NCBI GenBank assembly: GCA_046329585.1
Contig: JAXLUI010000001.1
Coordinates: 2,480,001-2,544,000, forward strand
Reading direction: 5' to 3'
Length of the DNA stretch: 64,000 nucleotides
DNA from: DLKC01 sp002478885
GTDB taxonomy: Bacteria > Bacteroidota > Bacteroidia > Chitinophagales > Chitinophagaceae
Positions within the stretch are counted from its first letter, which is position 1. Every line of letters starts with the position of its first letter. The notes beneath the pieces are model-generated. The model did no database searches. It was given only the letters and a program-made list of their open reading frames with translations, and was not told the DNA's origin. The position numbers were made by a program, and so were the translations under genes. Below are positions 50,026 to 58,496 of this stretch, piece by piece.

Positions 50026-51162
50026 ATGGAAGAAACAGCCGACAGAGACAAGCGGGTGCAGCAGTTCCTTACATTGAACCAAAGCAGCACCAGGGGCAAG
50101 CTGAAGATATATATCGGCATGAGTGCCGGTGTGGGCAAAACCTATCGAATGCTGGAAGAAGCGCATCGTTTGTTAAAGGCAGGCGTGAACGTAAAGCTTG
50201 CCTACGTTGAAACACATGGCAGGACCGAAACGGAAGCACTGGTTAGCGGGTTGCCTAATATCGCCCGAAGAGCGGTGTTTTATAAAGGTAAACGATTGGA
50301 AGAACTGGATGTGCAGGCTATTTTGCTCCTTCATCCACAGGTGGTGATCATAGATGAGCTCGCACACAGCAATATTCCGGGCAGTAAGAATGAAAAGCGG
50401 TGGCAGGATGTGCTGGATGTGCTGGATGCAGGAATAGACGTCATCAGTGCCGTTAATATTCAACACATAGAAAGCATTAATGAAGATGTGCAACACATCA
50501 CCGGTATTGATGTAAAAGAGCGGGTACCCGACCGGATGCTGCAACTGGCAGATGAAGTAGTGAACATTGACCTTACTGCAGATGAACTCATCAACAGGCT
50601 AAAAGAGGGAAAGATTTACGACCACAGTAAAATTCAACAGGCGTTAACTAATTTCTTTCAACCTGGAAAGATATTACAGCTCAGAGAGCTGGCGCTAAAA
50701 GAAGTGGCCGGCCAGGTTGAACGACGGGTAGATTATTCCATCAACTACAAAACCAATTCTTTTCGCCATGAGCATTTTCTTGCCTGCATTTCTTCCAACA
50801 ATGAAATTGCCCAACGAATAATCCGTAAGACTGCAAGGCTGGCATCGTATTACAACAGCCAATGGTATGTATTATATGTGCAGACAAGCAAAGAAACGGC
50901 TGATAAGATACCTTTGAATAAACAACGGCATTTGATCAATAACTTTAAAAATGCAACGGAGTCGGGTGCGGTGGTCATACAAAAGAAAGCGGAGCATGTA
51001 GCAGCAGCTATCATGGAGATTGTGCAGGAGAAAGAGATTACCACAGTTTGCCTTGGCAAGCCACACCTGAACCTGTTCCAGGTTATTTTAAAAACCAGTG
51101 TTTTCAACCAGCTATTGAAAACGCTCTCAAAAAATGATGTTGACTTGGTTATCCTCTCCTGA
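50026..51162 (+). CDS. kdpD: KdpD sensor domain protein lacking the kinase (truncated KdpD)
   Basis: 378 residues from ATG 50026. Residues about 20–230 are the KdpD N-terminal domain with Walker A in GMSAGVGKTYRML (31–43), 'AYVETHGRTET' and 'VVIIDELAHSNIPGSKNEKRW'. Residues about 245–378 form a USP-like domain ('HFLACISSNNEIAQRIIRKTARLA'). The transmembrane and histidine-kinase parts of standard KdpD (about 900 residues) are absent, and the next gene, overlapping by 1 bp, encodes a separate kinase. So K+ sensing and phosphorylation are on two polypeptides. Short KdpD forms are known in Bacteroidota and some other bacteria. Confidence 0.92.
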   Translation: MEETADRDKRVQQFLTLNQSSTRGKLKIYIGMSAGVGKTYRMLEEAHRLLKAGVNVKLAYVETHGRTETEALVSGLPNIARRAVFYKGKRLEELDVQAILLLHPQVVIIDELAHSNIPGSKNEKRWQDVLDVLDAGIDVISAVNIQHIESINEDVQHITGIDVKERVPDRMLQLADEVVNIDLTADELINRLKEGKIYDHSKIQQALTNFFQPGKILQLRELALKEVAGQVERRVDYSINYKTNSFRHEHFLACISSNNEIAQRIIRKTARLASYYNSQWYVLYVQTSKETADKIPLNKQRHLINNFKNATESGAVVIQKKAEHVAAAIMEIVQEKEITTVCLGKPHLNLFQVILKTSVFNQLLKTLSKNDVDLVILS

Positions 51163-52862
51163 TGGTATTAAGTGTAAAAAATAAGATCTGGCTGGGAACA
51201 TTGTTCCTGTTTTTGCTCCTGTTGTTAACCGGTGGCGTAGGTATTTATTACACCCTACAGTTGAAAGACCAGGCTAAAGCGGTGTTGCAGGATAACTATG
51301 AAACGTTGTCGTATGCCCATGGCATGCAAAAGGAGCTGGATGCTTTTACCAACAGCAACAACTGTAATCTCCCGGCTTTTGACAGCATGTTGCGTCTCCA
51401 GGAACAAAACATTACCGAGCCGGGAGAAGAACAGGCGACACGCCAGGTGAGAAAGGATTACCAACAGCTCAAAACGGGCGACACATCAAAGGCATTGCTG
51501 CTGCGCCTGCGGTCTAACCTTCAGCAGATTATCTCGCTGAATATGGAAGCGATCAATACCAAAAGCAAAAACGCGGAAGCAGCTGCAAGCAATACGCTTA
51601 AATACATCATGGGGTTGGCCGGCGTGGTGTTTCTTATTGCCTTCACCTTCATTGTTAATTTCCCCTCGGTTATTACAAACCCCATCAGGCAGTTCACGGA
51701 AGCCATTAAGGAAATAGCAGCTAAAAACTACAACCACAGGATACACTTACAACGAAAGGATGAATATGGCAAGCTCGCCAATGCATTTAACGAAATGGCT
51801 GAAAGGCTTCAATATTTTGAAAGCAGCAACCTGAACAAACTGATGTTTGAAAAAAACCGCGCCGAAGCGGTGATCAACAGTTTGAAAGATGCCAGTATTG
51901 GCATTGATAAATACGACAAGGTACTGTTTGCCAATGCACAGGCATTGCAGTTGCTGGGAATAAAAGCGGCGGATACTGTTGGAAAAAAAGTAGCAGATGT
52001 TGCAGCCAGGAACGACCTGTTCAGGTTCCTGGTCAGCAGCGACAGCAAGACGCCTTTTAAAATAGTGGTGGATGACAAGGAGAATTATTTCAGCAAAGAA
52101 ATTGTTGAAGTGGAGCAGGGTGATGCCCGGAATAAAGTTATCGTGATCAAAAATATTACCTCTTTTAAGGAGCTGGATGTAGCCAAAACGAATTTCATTG
52201 CCACTATTTCCCACGAATTAAAAACACCATTGGCCTCTTCTGATTTTAGCCTGAAGCTCCTGGAAGACGAAAGAACCGGCAAACTGAATGCAGAACAGGC
52301 AGAGTTGTTGCAGCATATCAGGCAAGACAATCAACGTATACTAAAAATACTGAGTGAACTGCTGAATATGTCGCAGGTGGAAACCGGGCGCATACAGTTG
52401 AACAAGCAAAAGGTGCAGCCGGCGATTATTGTACAAAATGCTGTACATACGGTTATGTCTGCAGCGAAAGAAAAGCATCTTGAACTGGTAATGAGACAAG
52501 ACAGCTTATTACCGGATATAGAAGTAGATGCCGAAAAAACCACCTGGGTGCTGAATAATTTTTTAACGAATGCGATCAAATATTCTCCTGAAAATAATGT
52601 GATTGAAGTCAGCACTTATCAGAAAGACAATGCGCTCCGTTTTGCTGTAAAGGACAACGGTTCCGGAATAGCAAAAGAGTATCATCACCGTTTGTTTGAA
52701 CGCTATTTCCAGGTGCCGGGCTCAAAGTTTAAGGGCACTGGTTTGGGTTTGGCAATTTCCAAAGATTTTATTGAAGCGCAGGATGGAAAGATCTGGGTAG
52801 AAAGCGAGATGGGCCAGGGAAGTACATTCTTGTTTGAATTGCCGGTGACGAGCCAGGTATAA
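51162..52862 (+). CDS. Membrane sensor histidine kinase paired with the kdp locus
   Basis: 566 residues: transmembrane helix 1 (about 8–28), an extracytoplasmic four-helix-like segment (30–145), transmembrane helix 2 (about 146–168), HAMP ('FPSVITNPIRQFTEAIKEIA'), a PAS-like domain (about 230–325), HisKA with His351 in ATISHELKTPL, and HATPase_c with 'NNFLTNAIKYSPENN', DNGSGI and GTGLGLAI. All kinase boxes are present. It starts on the last base of the short kdpD stop region, so the pair is translationally coupled. It probably phosphorylates the sigma-54 regulator at 43.6 kb. Confidence 0.92.
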   Translation: MVLSVKNKIWLGTLFLFLLLLLTGGVGIYYTLQLKDQAKAVLQDNYETLSYAHGMQKELDAFTNSNNCNLPAFDSMLRLQEQNITEPGEEQATRQVRKDYQQLKTGDTSKALLLRLRSNLQQIISLNMEAINTKSKNAEAAASNTLKYIMGLAGVVFLIAFTFIVNFPSVITNPIRQFTEAIKEIAAKNYNHRIHLQRKDEYGKLANAFNEMAERLQYFESSNLNKLMFEKNRAEAVINSLKDASIGIDKYDKVLFANAQALQLLGIKAADTVGKKVADVAARNDLFRFLVSSDSKTPFKIVVDDKENYFSKEIVEVEQGDARNKVIVIKNITSFKELDVAKTNFIATISHELKTPLASSDFSLKLLEDERTGKLNAEQAELLQHIRQDNQRILKILSELLNMSQVETGRIQLNKQKVQPAIIVQNAVHTVMSAAKEKHLELVMRQDSLLPDIEVDAEKTTWVLNNFLTNAIKYSPENNVIEVSTYQKDNALRFAVKDNGSGIAKEYHHRLFERYFQVPGSKFKGTGLGLAISKDFIEAQDGKIWVESEMGQGSTFLFELPVTSQV

Positions 52863-52977
52863 GTGTGGCTGTCTCCACCGGATAGCTAAGCAGACTGCCG
52901 CTGACAATAACCGTACAAGGGAACGATACCAAATGCTCCTGCGGGGCAACAATTTGCTGGCTTTTAGTGGGATTTGT

Positions 52978-52993
52978 TACCGGGAAACCGGTA
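52978..52993. other. GNRA-tetraloop hairpin between convergent genes
   Basis: TACCGG-GAAA-CCGGTA, a perfect 6-bp stem with a GAAA loop on the plus strand, in the 140-bp gap between the kinase and the serine hydrolase. No T run follows on either strand; it may be an mRNA 3'-end structure. Confidence 0.4.
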
Positions 52994-53002
52994 TGAATGC
53001 CT

Positions 53003-54475
53003 TTATTTTCTTTTCGCCCTTTGTTCCCTGCCGGTTTTAAAATAGATATCGGTCACCTGTCCTTTGGCGTCTTTTTCAAACTTAAGATCGAAATTCAGTT
53101 CCCTTGCGAAGAAGTCCTCTGCCGTAGCAAAATAAAGGTCATAGCCAAAGCTGTGGTTGATGACAAGTCTTGGCCTGCCGGTGCTCATGCTGATGGTGAG
53201 GGTGTCGTCGTGCAGGTAATAGTCGCCGAGATAAGGCTTCATCATGGAATCGGTGACAGCGATCGCCTTTCTTGTTTTTGGAGTATAAAAGCCTTTCCAT
53301 CCATATACTTTGGCGACACTGGCCACCACTTCTTCCAATATGCCGCCATCATCGGAGTTGACCATCACCACCACGCCGTTGCCGCCCTCGAAACTTCCAT
53401 AATACTGGCTACGGAAACCTTCATTGGAGCCGCCGTGGCTAAAATACTTCTCGCCTCCTTTTGTTACGATAAAGACGCCGAGGGCTGCATTGCTATCGAT
53501 ATAAGGCGTTAAACGCAGTTTGGTCATTTCGGTATTCAAAACCTTACCTGGTTTCCCCTGCAATGACAGCTGCGTTTCGATGATATATTTTGCAAGGTCT
53601 GCAGGATTAGTCCACAAGCCGGCGGCAGCCTGTTCGGGGTAGATATGGTATTTGCCTTTGATGGCTTCGCCATTGTCGCGGTAGCCGGTTGCAAGGTATT
53701 TTTCCTTATCCTTTGCAACAGGTTGCCGGTAGGTGCTGCTGGTCATGCCCATCGGGTCGAGCACGTTTTCCTGCATGTACGTATCGTAAGCCTGTTTGGT
53801 AATATCCTGCAGTATCAGCTGGGAGATGGTGATGCCACCGCCTGAATATTCAGACTTCAAACCCGGTTCGTACATGGAGCGTACGGCCGGTGAGTTGGCT
53901 GGCTTTTTCCCGTCAAGTATTTGCGGAATGGTTGGAATACTGTCGCCGGGTTCATAGCCGCCGAAACCATGTACGGTGAGGCCCCCGGTGTGGCTCAACA
54001 GGTTAAGCGTGGATATTTTTTTCCCGTGGCTGGCAGTATCGTAAGGAAATTTCCAGGTGGTAAGATAGTTGTTGATATCGGCCAGGAGGTCGAGCTTTTT
54101 GTCTTGTGCCAGTTTAAGTATGCCCACCCCGTTTAACGATTTACTGATAGAGGCGGCCTGGAAAAGTGTTTGATCGGTAACGGGCGTTTTAGCGGCAGTA
54201 TCTGCAAAGCCATAGCCTTTTGTCCATGCGACTTTATAGTCGTGTATTACCGCGATACTCAACCCATGGACCTTCATTTCTGCCATGCGTTTTTCAATAT
54301 TCCAGGTGTTTACACTGTCTTCGATCAATACATTGCCGCTGAGGTTGTCTTCCACCATTTTTATGGTGTCCTGGAGGGCTTTGTCATTACCGGCGGTCTT
54401 TTGCTGTTCGGGTGCGTTGCAGGAACAGAAGAACAGGAAGGCAGTTGCAGCCAGCGGCAAACGCATACTTTGCAT
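53003..54475 (-). CDS. Serine hydrolase, beta-lactamase/class C family lipoprotein
   Basis: 490 residues (ATG 54475; ATG 54466 is equally plausible). Lipobox FFCSC makes it a probable lipoprotein. The beta-lactamase/D-aminopeptidase domain has the nucleophile motif SISK (SxxK) in FQAASISKSLNG, the second-motif region 'KSEYSGGGITISQ' and the third motif 'SHGGSNEGF' in place of KTG. A C-terminal domain of about 100 residues follows ('MMKPYLGDYYLHDDTLTI'), typical of the esterase/peptidase subgroup. Antibiotic hydrolysis is unlikely; a cell-wall or ester substrate is more probable. It stands alone. Confidence 0.88.
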   Translation of the reverse strand: MQSMRLPLAATAFLFFCSCNAPEQQKTAGNDKALQDTIKMVEDNLSGNVLIEDSVNTWNIEKRMAEMKVHGLSIAVIHDYKVAWTKGYGFADTAAKTPVTDQTLFQAASISKSLNGVGILKLAQDKKLDLLADINNYLTTWKFPYDTASHGKKISTLNLLSHTGGLTVHGFGGYEPGDSIPTIPQILDGKKPANSPAVRSMYEPGLKSEYSGGGITISQLILQDITKQAYDTYMQENVLDPMGMTSSTYRQPVAKDKEKYLATGYRDNGEAIKGKYHIYPEQAAAGLWTNPADLAKYIIETQLSLQGKPGKVLNTEMTKLRLTPYIDSNAALGVFIVTKGGEKYFSHGGSNEGFRSQYYGSFEGGNGVVVMVNSDDGGILEEVVASVAKVYGWKGFYTPKTRKAIAVTDSMMKPYLGDYYLHDDTLTISMSTGRPRLVINHSFGYDLYFATAEDFFARELNFDLKFEKDAKGQVTDIYFKTGREQRAKRK

Positions 54476-54742
54476 ATATTGATTTTTGCCGAAGCTATAA
54501 AAAAAGGGGTAGCCTGCAAGGATGCATTTATAGGCGGCAAAACCTGCCGCGCTGTGCGGCTTTCAGCAGGCCGGGAATGTATAAGCGGCCAAATAAAATT
54601 GCCCCGAGCGGAAAATGTTTTATCTTACAGATGCTGTACATGAATGCTTTCTTTTCCGTAGCCATATTTACCGCTCGTTTATTGACAATACTTCCGGGAA
54701 CAGGCGGTTCTCATAAATAGCAACAATTAAAACCCCCATACT

Positions 54743-55630
54743 ATGGCAGTCATTTTAGTTACAGGAAGCAGCACCGGTATTGGCTATGCTGCAGCAGAAA
54801 CATTGGGCAGGAACGGGCATACTGTGTATGCCAGCATGCGCAATCCCCAACGTTCACCGGCATTGCAGCAATTGGCCGACAAAGAAAACCTTCCCATTAC
54901 CGTTATTACAATGGATGTTACAGACGAGCAATCTGTAAATAATGCTATTGGTCTTATTCTTTCCAAAGAACCGCAGATCGACGTGCTGGTGAACAATGCC
55001 GGAATTGCCTCATGGGGCGCGGTGGAAGAACTGCCACTCGACCTGTACCGTGCTGATATGGAAACGAACTATTTCGGGGCGATCCGTTGTATTCAAAAGG
55101 TACTGCCGGCGATGCGCAGGCGTAATGCCGGCTGCATCATCAATGTTACTTCTATTGCAGGGAGAATCTACAGTAATTTTCAAAGCACCTATTGCTCTTC
55201 GAAAGCGGCACTTGAAGCATTCAGTGAGAGCCTTGCGCAGGAGGTCGTTCCTTTTGGGATAAGGATTGCCCTCGTAGAACCAGAGGTTATTGAGACGCCC
55301 ATCTTCTCAAAGTCAAACGAGGTGCCTGCAGGTACCAGCTATCCAAACCAGCGCCGGCTTTTCGCATTCTTTGCAGCCGCACTTGAATACCATAACCCGC
55401 CATCGCTTGTGGGAGAAGTGATCAACAATATTGTTAATGGAAACAGCCAGTCGTTCCGCAATCCTGCCGGCCCCATGGCAGCAGGGCTGTTAGGCTGGCG
55501 GGCATCACTGCCCGACGAAGAATGGATTGCTTCCAATGCTGTTGATGAGGAAACCTGGATCGCCGGCATGGCACAAATGGGCCTTGATGTAAGAAAACAC
55601 ATGATGCCGGACAGGCCGATGCGTTTCTGA
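54743..55630 (+). CDS. Short-chain dehydrogenase/reductase
   Basis: 295 residues with a classical SDR fold: NAD(P)-binding TGSSTGIG at 7–14, DVTD near 58, 'VNNAGIASWG', catalytic Ser in VTSIAG and YCSSK (Tyr/Lys). The Arg-rich 'YASMRNPQRS' after strand 2 suggests NADPH preference. The substrate is unknown. It is a single gene with a 267-bp upstream gap in which I found no recognised promoter or repeat. Confidence 0.88.
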   Translation: MAVILVTGSSTGIGYAAAETLGRNGHTVYASMRNPQRSPALQQLADKENLPITVITMDVTDEQSVNNAIGLILSKEPQIDVLVNNAGIASWGAVEELPLDLYRADMETNYFGAIRCIQKVLPAMRRRNAGCIINVTSIAGRIYSNFQSTYCSSKAALEAFSESLAQEVVPFGIRIALVEPEVIETPIFSKSNEVPAGTSYPNQRRLFAFFAAALEYHNPPSLVGEVINNIVNGNSQSFRNPAGPMAAGLLGWRASLPDEEWIASNAVDEETWIAGMAQMGLDVRKHMMPDRPMRF

Positions 55631-55721
55631 CAATGTGTAAGTGTTGATATATTTTAGTATTCGTGGCGGTTTGCCGGTGGTTAGTCATTAACATGGCCGG
55701 GTGATAATCACCCAGGTGCTT

Positions 55722-56828
55722 TCACCCTGCAAGTATATAGCCTGTACTTCTTCCACCGGCTGCTCCTTTCTCCAATACATTTTTCTCCAGCAGGTCCTGG
55801 ATGTCCCGTAAGGCAGTATCCTGGGAGCAGTTCGCGATTTTCGCCCATTTGGATGTGATGAGTTTGCCGTCGAAGCCATCGAGCAGTTTATTCAGCATCA
55901 AAACCTGCCGCGCATTGAAAATTGTTTGCTGGTGCTGTTTCCAGAATGCGGCTTTTTGCATTACCTGGGCCAGTATTTCCCCTGATGCCAGCAAGGCGCG
56001 GCGGAGGCAATTAAGAAACCATTCCATCCACGGAGTTATATCCATTCCACCCTGCTGTGTTTTTTCCAGGATGGTATAATAAGCGTTGCGTTCTTTCCTG
56101 ACCTGGGCGCTCATACTGTAGAAGCGCTGGGCGGAGCCGTCGGCACGGCTTAATTGCAGGTCGGCGATCGCCCGCGCTATGCGGCCATTGCCATCGTCAA
56201 ACGGGTGTATGGTAATAAACCACAGGTGTGCCAGGGCAGCTTTTAAAACGGGGGATGTTTGAAGGTCTGTATTGAACCACTTAAGGAACTGTTGCATTTC
56301 ATCGGGCAGCAATGCAGCAGCAGGGGCTTCATAATGGACTTTCTCTTTTCCCATGGCGCCTGAAACTACCTGCATGGGATCGTGGGGAAGATTGTTACGC
56401 CATGCGCCGGTAACGATGGGCTGCATCCCGCTTCTACCTGTTGGGAACAATGACGCGTGCCAGGCAAAAAGCCGCCACTCCGTAAGCGGTTCCTCAAAAT
56501 GCTGGGTTGCGTCCAGCATCATTTCCACAACGCCTTCCACATCACGGCCTGGTTTTATGGAGGACTCTGTGTCGAGGCCCAATCTTTTTGCCACTGAAGA
56601 CCTTACCTGCCCTGCATCGAGCAGTTCGCCTTCTATTTCGCCGGACTTCAATATATCGGTTGTGATTGTTTGCAGCGTCGCTTCTGCGCGAAGGCCGAAG
56701 CCAATGAGTTCCATTTTTCCCAGCAGGTGACCCTGCAGGTGACCCACCTCATTTAATAACTGTTGCAGTTTATCCTCCTGCCAGGTAAATGACGGCCAAT
56801 TTTTTAGCTGATGGATATACCTGCCCAT
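55722..56828 (-). CDS. Fic-domain protein with DUF4172 N-terminus and winged helix
   Basis: 368 residues: DUF4172 N-terminal region (about 1–85), Fic core with HPFDDGNGR (His208 onward), which catalyses AMPylation (or related transfer) of a target hydroxyl, and a C-terminal winged-helix-like part (about 290–368, 'KLITSKWAKIANCSQDTALRDIQDLLEKNVLEKG'). The inhibitory helix motif SGEIEG (62–67) lies before the core, so it is a class II, self-restrained Fic protein. The promoter region carries six copies of a 12-bp motif, fitting auto-regulation by the winged helix (inference). Confidence 0.9.
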   Translation of the reverse strand: MGRYIHQLKNWPSFTWQEDKLQQLLNEVGHLQGHLLGKMELIGFGLRAEATLQTITTDILKSGEIEGELLDAGQVRSSVAKRLGLDTESSIKPGRDVEGVVEMMLDATQHFEEPLTEWRLFAWHASLFPTGRSGMQPIVTGAWRNNLPHDPMQVVSGAMGKEKVHYEAPAAALLPDEMQQFLKWFNTDLQTSPVLKAALAHLWFITIHPFDDGNGRIARAIADLQLSRADGSAQRFYSMSAQVRKERNAYYTILEKTQQGGMDITPWMEWFLNCLRRALLASGEILAQVMQKAAFWKQHQQTIFNARQVLMLNKLLDGFDGKLITSKWAKIANCSQDTALRDIQDLLEKNVLEKGAAGGRSTGYILAG

Positions 56829-56925
56829 TCTCCGCTGTTTATGCGGTGAATATAGGCATTATTCTCCGCATATTGAGATAATCTACGCATGTTGTGCGGA
56901 GATTAGGACAGTTATTCGCCGCATA
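56827..56925. promoter_or_regulatory. Six-copy operator array upstream of the Fic gene
   Basis: Six copies of a motif near ATTCnCCGCATA: 56827–56838 (+), 56840–56851 (-), 56861–56872 (+), 56880–56891 (+), 56893–56904 (-), 56914–56925 (+). The first two form an inverted repeat around TGTTTAT; copies 2 and 4 outward form TCTCCGCA...TGCGGAGA. The array overlaps the Fic start, so binding would block transcription. The regulator is most likely the Fic protein's own winged helix, but this is not shown. Confidence 0.65.
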
Positions 56926-57024
56926 GTGACAGGTGAGATCCTATTTGAGGGTGATGCAATTATCCCGGAGCCCGTCCATCCTGCCTTTTTTGTGCCCGCC
57001 TGTTGTAGCCTGGTACAGCAGTTG

Positions 57025-57078
57025 AAGTGTGCGACCCCGGATCATTCCTCCCGGGGCAAGCGCAAAAGCCGCCCCGGG
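57025..57078 (+). repeat. Degenerate repeat arm with GC-rich hairpin
   Basis: AAGTGTGCGACCCCGG starts like the class-B arm but then diverges. Inside it, CCCGGGGC (57050–57057) and GCCCCGGG (57071–57078) form a perfect 8-bp stem around the tail-like AAGCGCAAAAGCC. Possibly a decayed copy, or a transcription signal for the flanking genes. The rest of the gap 56829–57139 holds the operator array. Confidence 0.4.
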
Positions 57079-57139
57079 GACAGCAAGCCGGGTAACCAAT
57101 AATTTTTCTTATCAATCCTTGCCCTGGAGCTGCCTGTTA

Positions 57140-58438
57140 TTACTGCGCCAAAACCTGTTTGATCGTTTCGATTTTTGCCTTTTGGTCTTCGTAAGCACTT
57201 ATAGCAAAACTGTCGTCCATCGCGTCGGCTTCGGCTTTGGCTTTTTGCTCATACGCGGTTTGCTTATCGGTGTCCCCTTTATAATTATACGCCTCTGCAA
57301 TCGTAAATAATACCCATACCCTGTCGCCCTGTTCTGCAAAGCCTGCACCGGCTTCAATAGCAAGCGAAACTTTTAAGACCTTGTTTCGCGTGGAGTCGGC
57401 ATCGGTGCGGGTATCTTCCCACTCATCGTCAGCATTCGCTTTTTGAATGGACGCTTTCCTGTACAGCATGTAGGCCGCATTGATGCCATTGTAGTAATCC
57501 TGTTTTAAGCTAAAGCCCCTGTCGTAATACCAGATCGCTTCTTCGAGGTATTTAGGGTTTGCATTGAGTTCAAAGATCCGTTTGTTGATAGCACCGCTCA
57601 GGCCGAGAATCTCCACGTCCTGTGTATCTTTTGGCGCCAGCGGCGTAAGAATAGCCATGGCCTGCGCCAGCATAAACATGTCTTTGTCATCGGATTTGTA
57701 AGTACACAAGGCACGCCTGCATTCGATAAATGGCAGGTCGCTTTTTGGCGCGAGGTTCTTGTCCACATAACTTTTAGCGGTATCAAACAAAGAAATGGCC
57801 AGCTTCCAGTCCTTCTTTCTTTTGGCTGCTTCGGCACGTGCCATCAACGCCGAAAAAGGTTCCATAACGGGAGCCGGGTCCTTGTCGCCAAACATCGGGT
57901 CTTTATTGGGATCGAGTATATCATAAACAGGACTGTCGCTGGGAAGGAGGTTGTTCTCCAGGTTTTCGACAATATTCTTTAATACCTTTTTGAACCGCTC
58001 TGCTTCCTCGTCGGTAATGCCGTCGGGGCTGTGCTGGTAACCCTGGATCACGTGGTGACTCACATCAAAAGGCGGTGTCGGTGAAAGGTGTGCCCAGTCG
58101 GAGATGATGATGGTATGGCATTTCTTCAGCGCATGCCTTACGCCCAGTTCCCAAATGGCATTGGCATTGAGGCAGGTGATGTCGCAGATGACGATGTCAG
58201 ACTCATTGATGGCTTTGATCATTACCTGGTCGATGCTGCCGGACACATTCATATCGCAGGCACGCTGGCATTTGATGCCCAGTTCATCGAATACCGGTTT
58301 TATGAGTTTGCTGTAGGTCTGGTTAAGGTCGAGCATGCGCGCAACACCCGTTGCATAACTGGGTTTGGTGCCAAAGCCAATGACCACGAAACAGAAATTA
58401 TACGTTTTCATAAGCGAAGTAGTTTTTGTGTTGGTCAT
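57140..58438 (-). CDS. ASK1-like TRAFs-binding-domain protein with N-terminal NTase-like fold
   Basis: 432 residues. The first ~150 residues have a Rossmann-like domain resembling nucleoside 2-deoxyribosyltransferase/TIR-like folds: 'GFGTKPSYATGVAR', 'IKAINESDIVICDITCLNANAIWELGVRHAL' with the conserved Glu97 position of that superfamily, and 'TIIISDWAHLS'. The rest (about 190–420) has TPR-like alpha repeats and matches the TRAFs-binding (DUF4071) region of ASK1-type MAP3 kinases. It is cytoplasmic (no signal), monocistronic. Function in bacteria is unproven; a stress- or immunity-signalling role is inferred. Confidence 0.75.
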   Translation of the reverse strand: MTNTKTTSLMKTYNFCFVVIGFGTKPSYATGVARMLDLNQTYSKLIKPVFDELGIKCQRACDMNVSGSIDQVMIKAINESDIVICDITCLNANAIWELGVRHALKKCHTIIISDWAHLSPTPPFDVSHHVIQGYQHSPDGITDEEAERFKKVLKNIVENLENNLLPSDSPVYDILDPNKDPMFGDKDPAPVMEPFSALMARAEAAKRKKDWKLAISLFDTAKSYVDKNLAPKSDLPFIECRRALCTYKSDDKDMFMLAQAMAILTPLAPKDTQDVEILGLSGAINKRIFELNANPKYLEEAIWYYDRGFSLKQDYYNGINAAYMLYRKASIQKANADDEWEDTRTDADSTRNKVLKVSLAIEAGAGFAEQGDRVWVLFTIAEAYNYKGDTDKQTAYEQKAKAEADAMDDSFAISAYEDQKAKIETIKQVLAQ

Positions 58439-58496
58439 TAAAACTACTTCTTTTTTTAAACAGGCAAAGTCATTTTCGGGTGAACAGCGGCATGGA

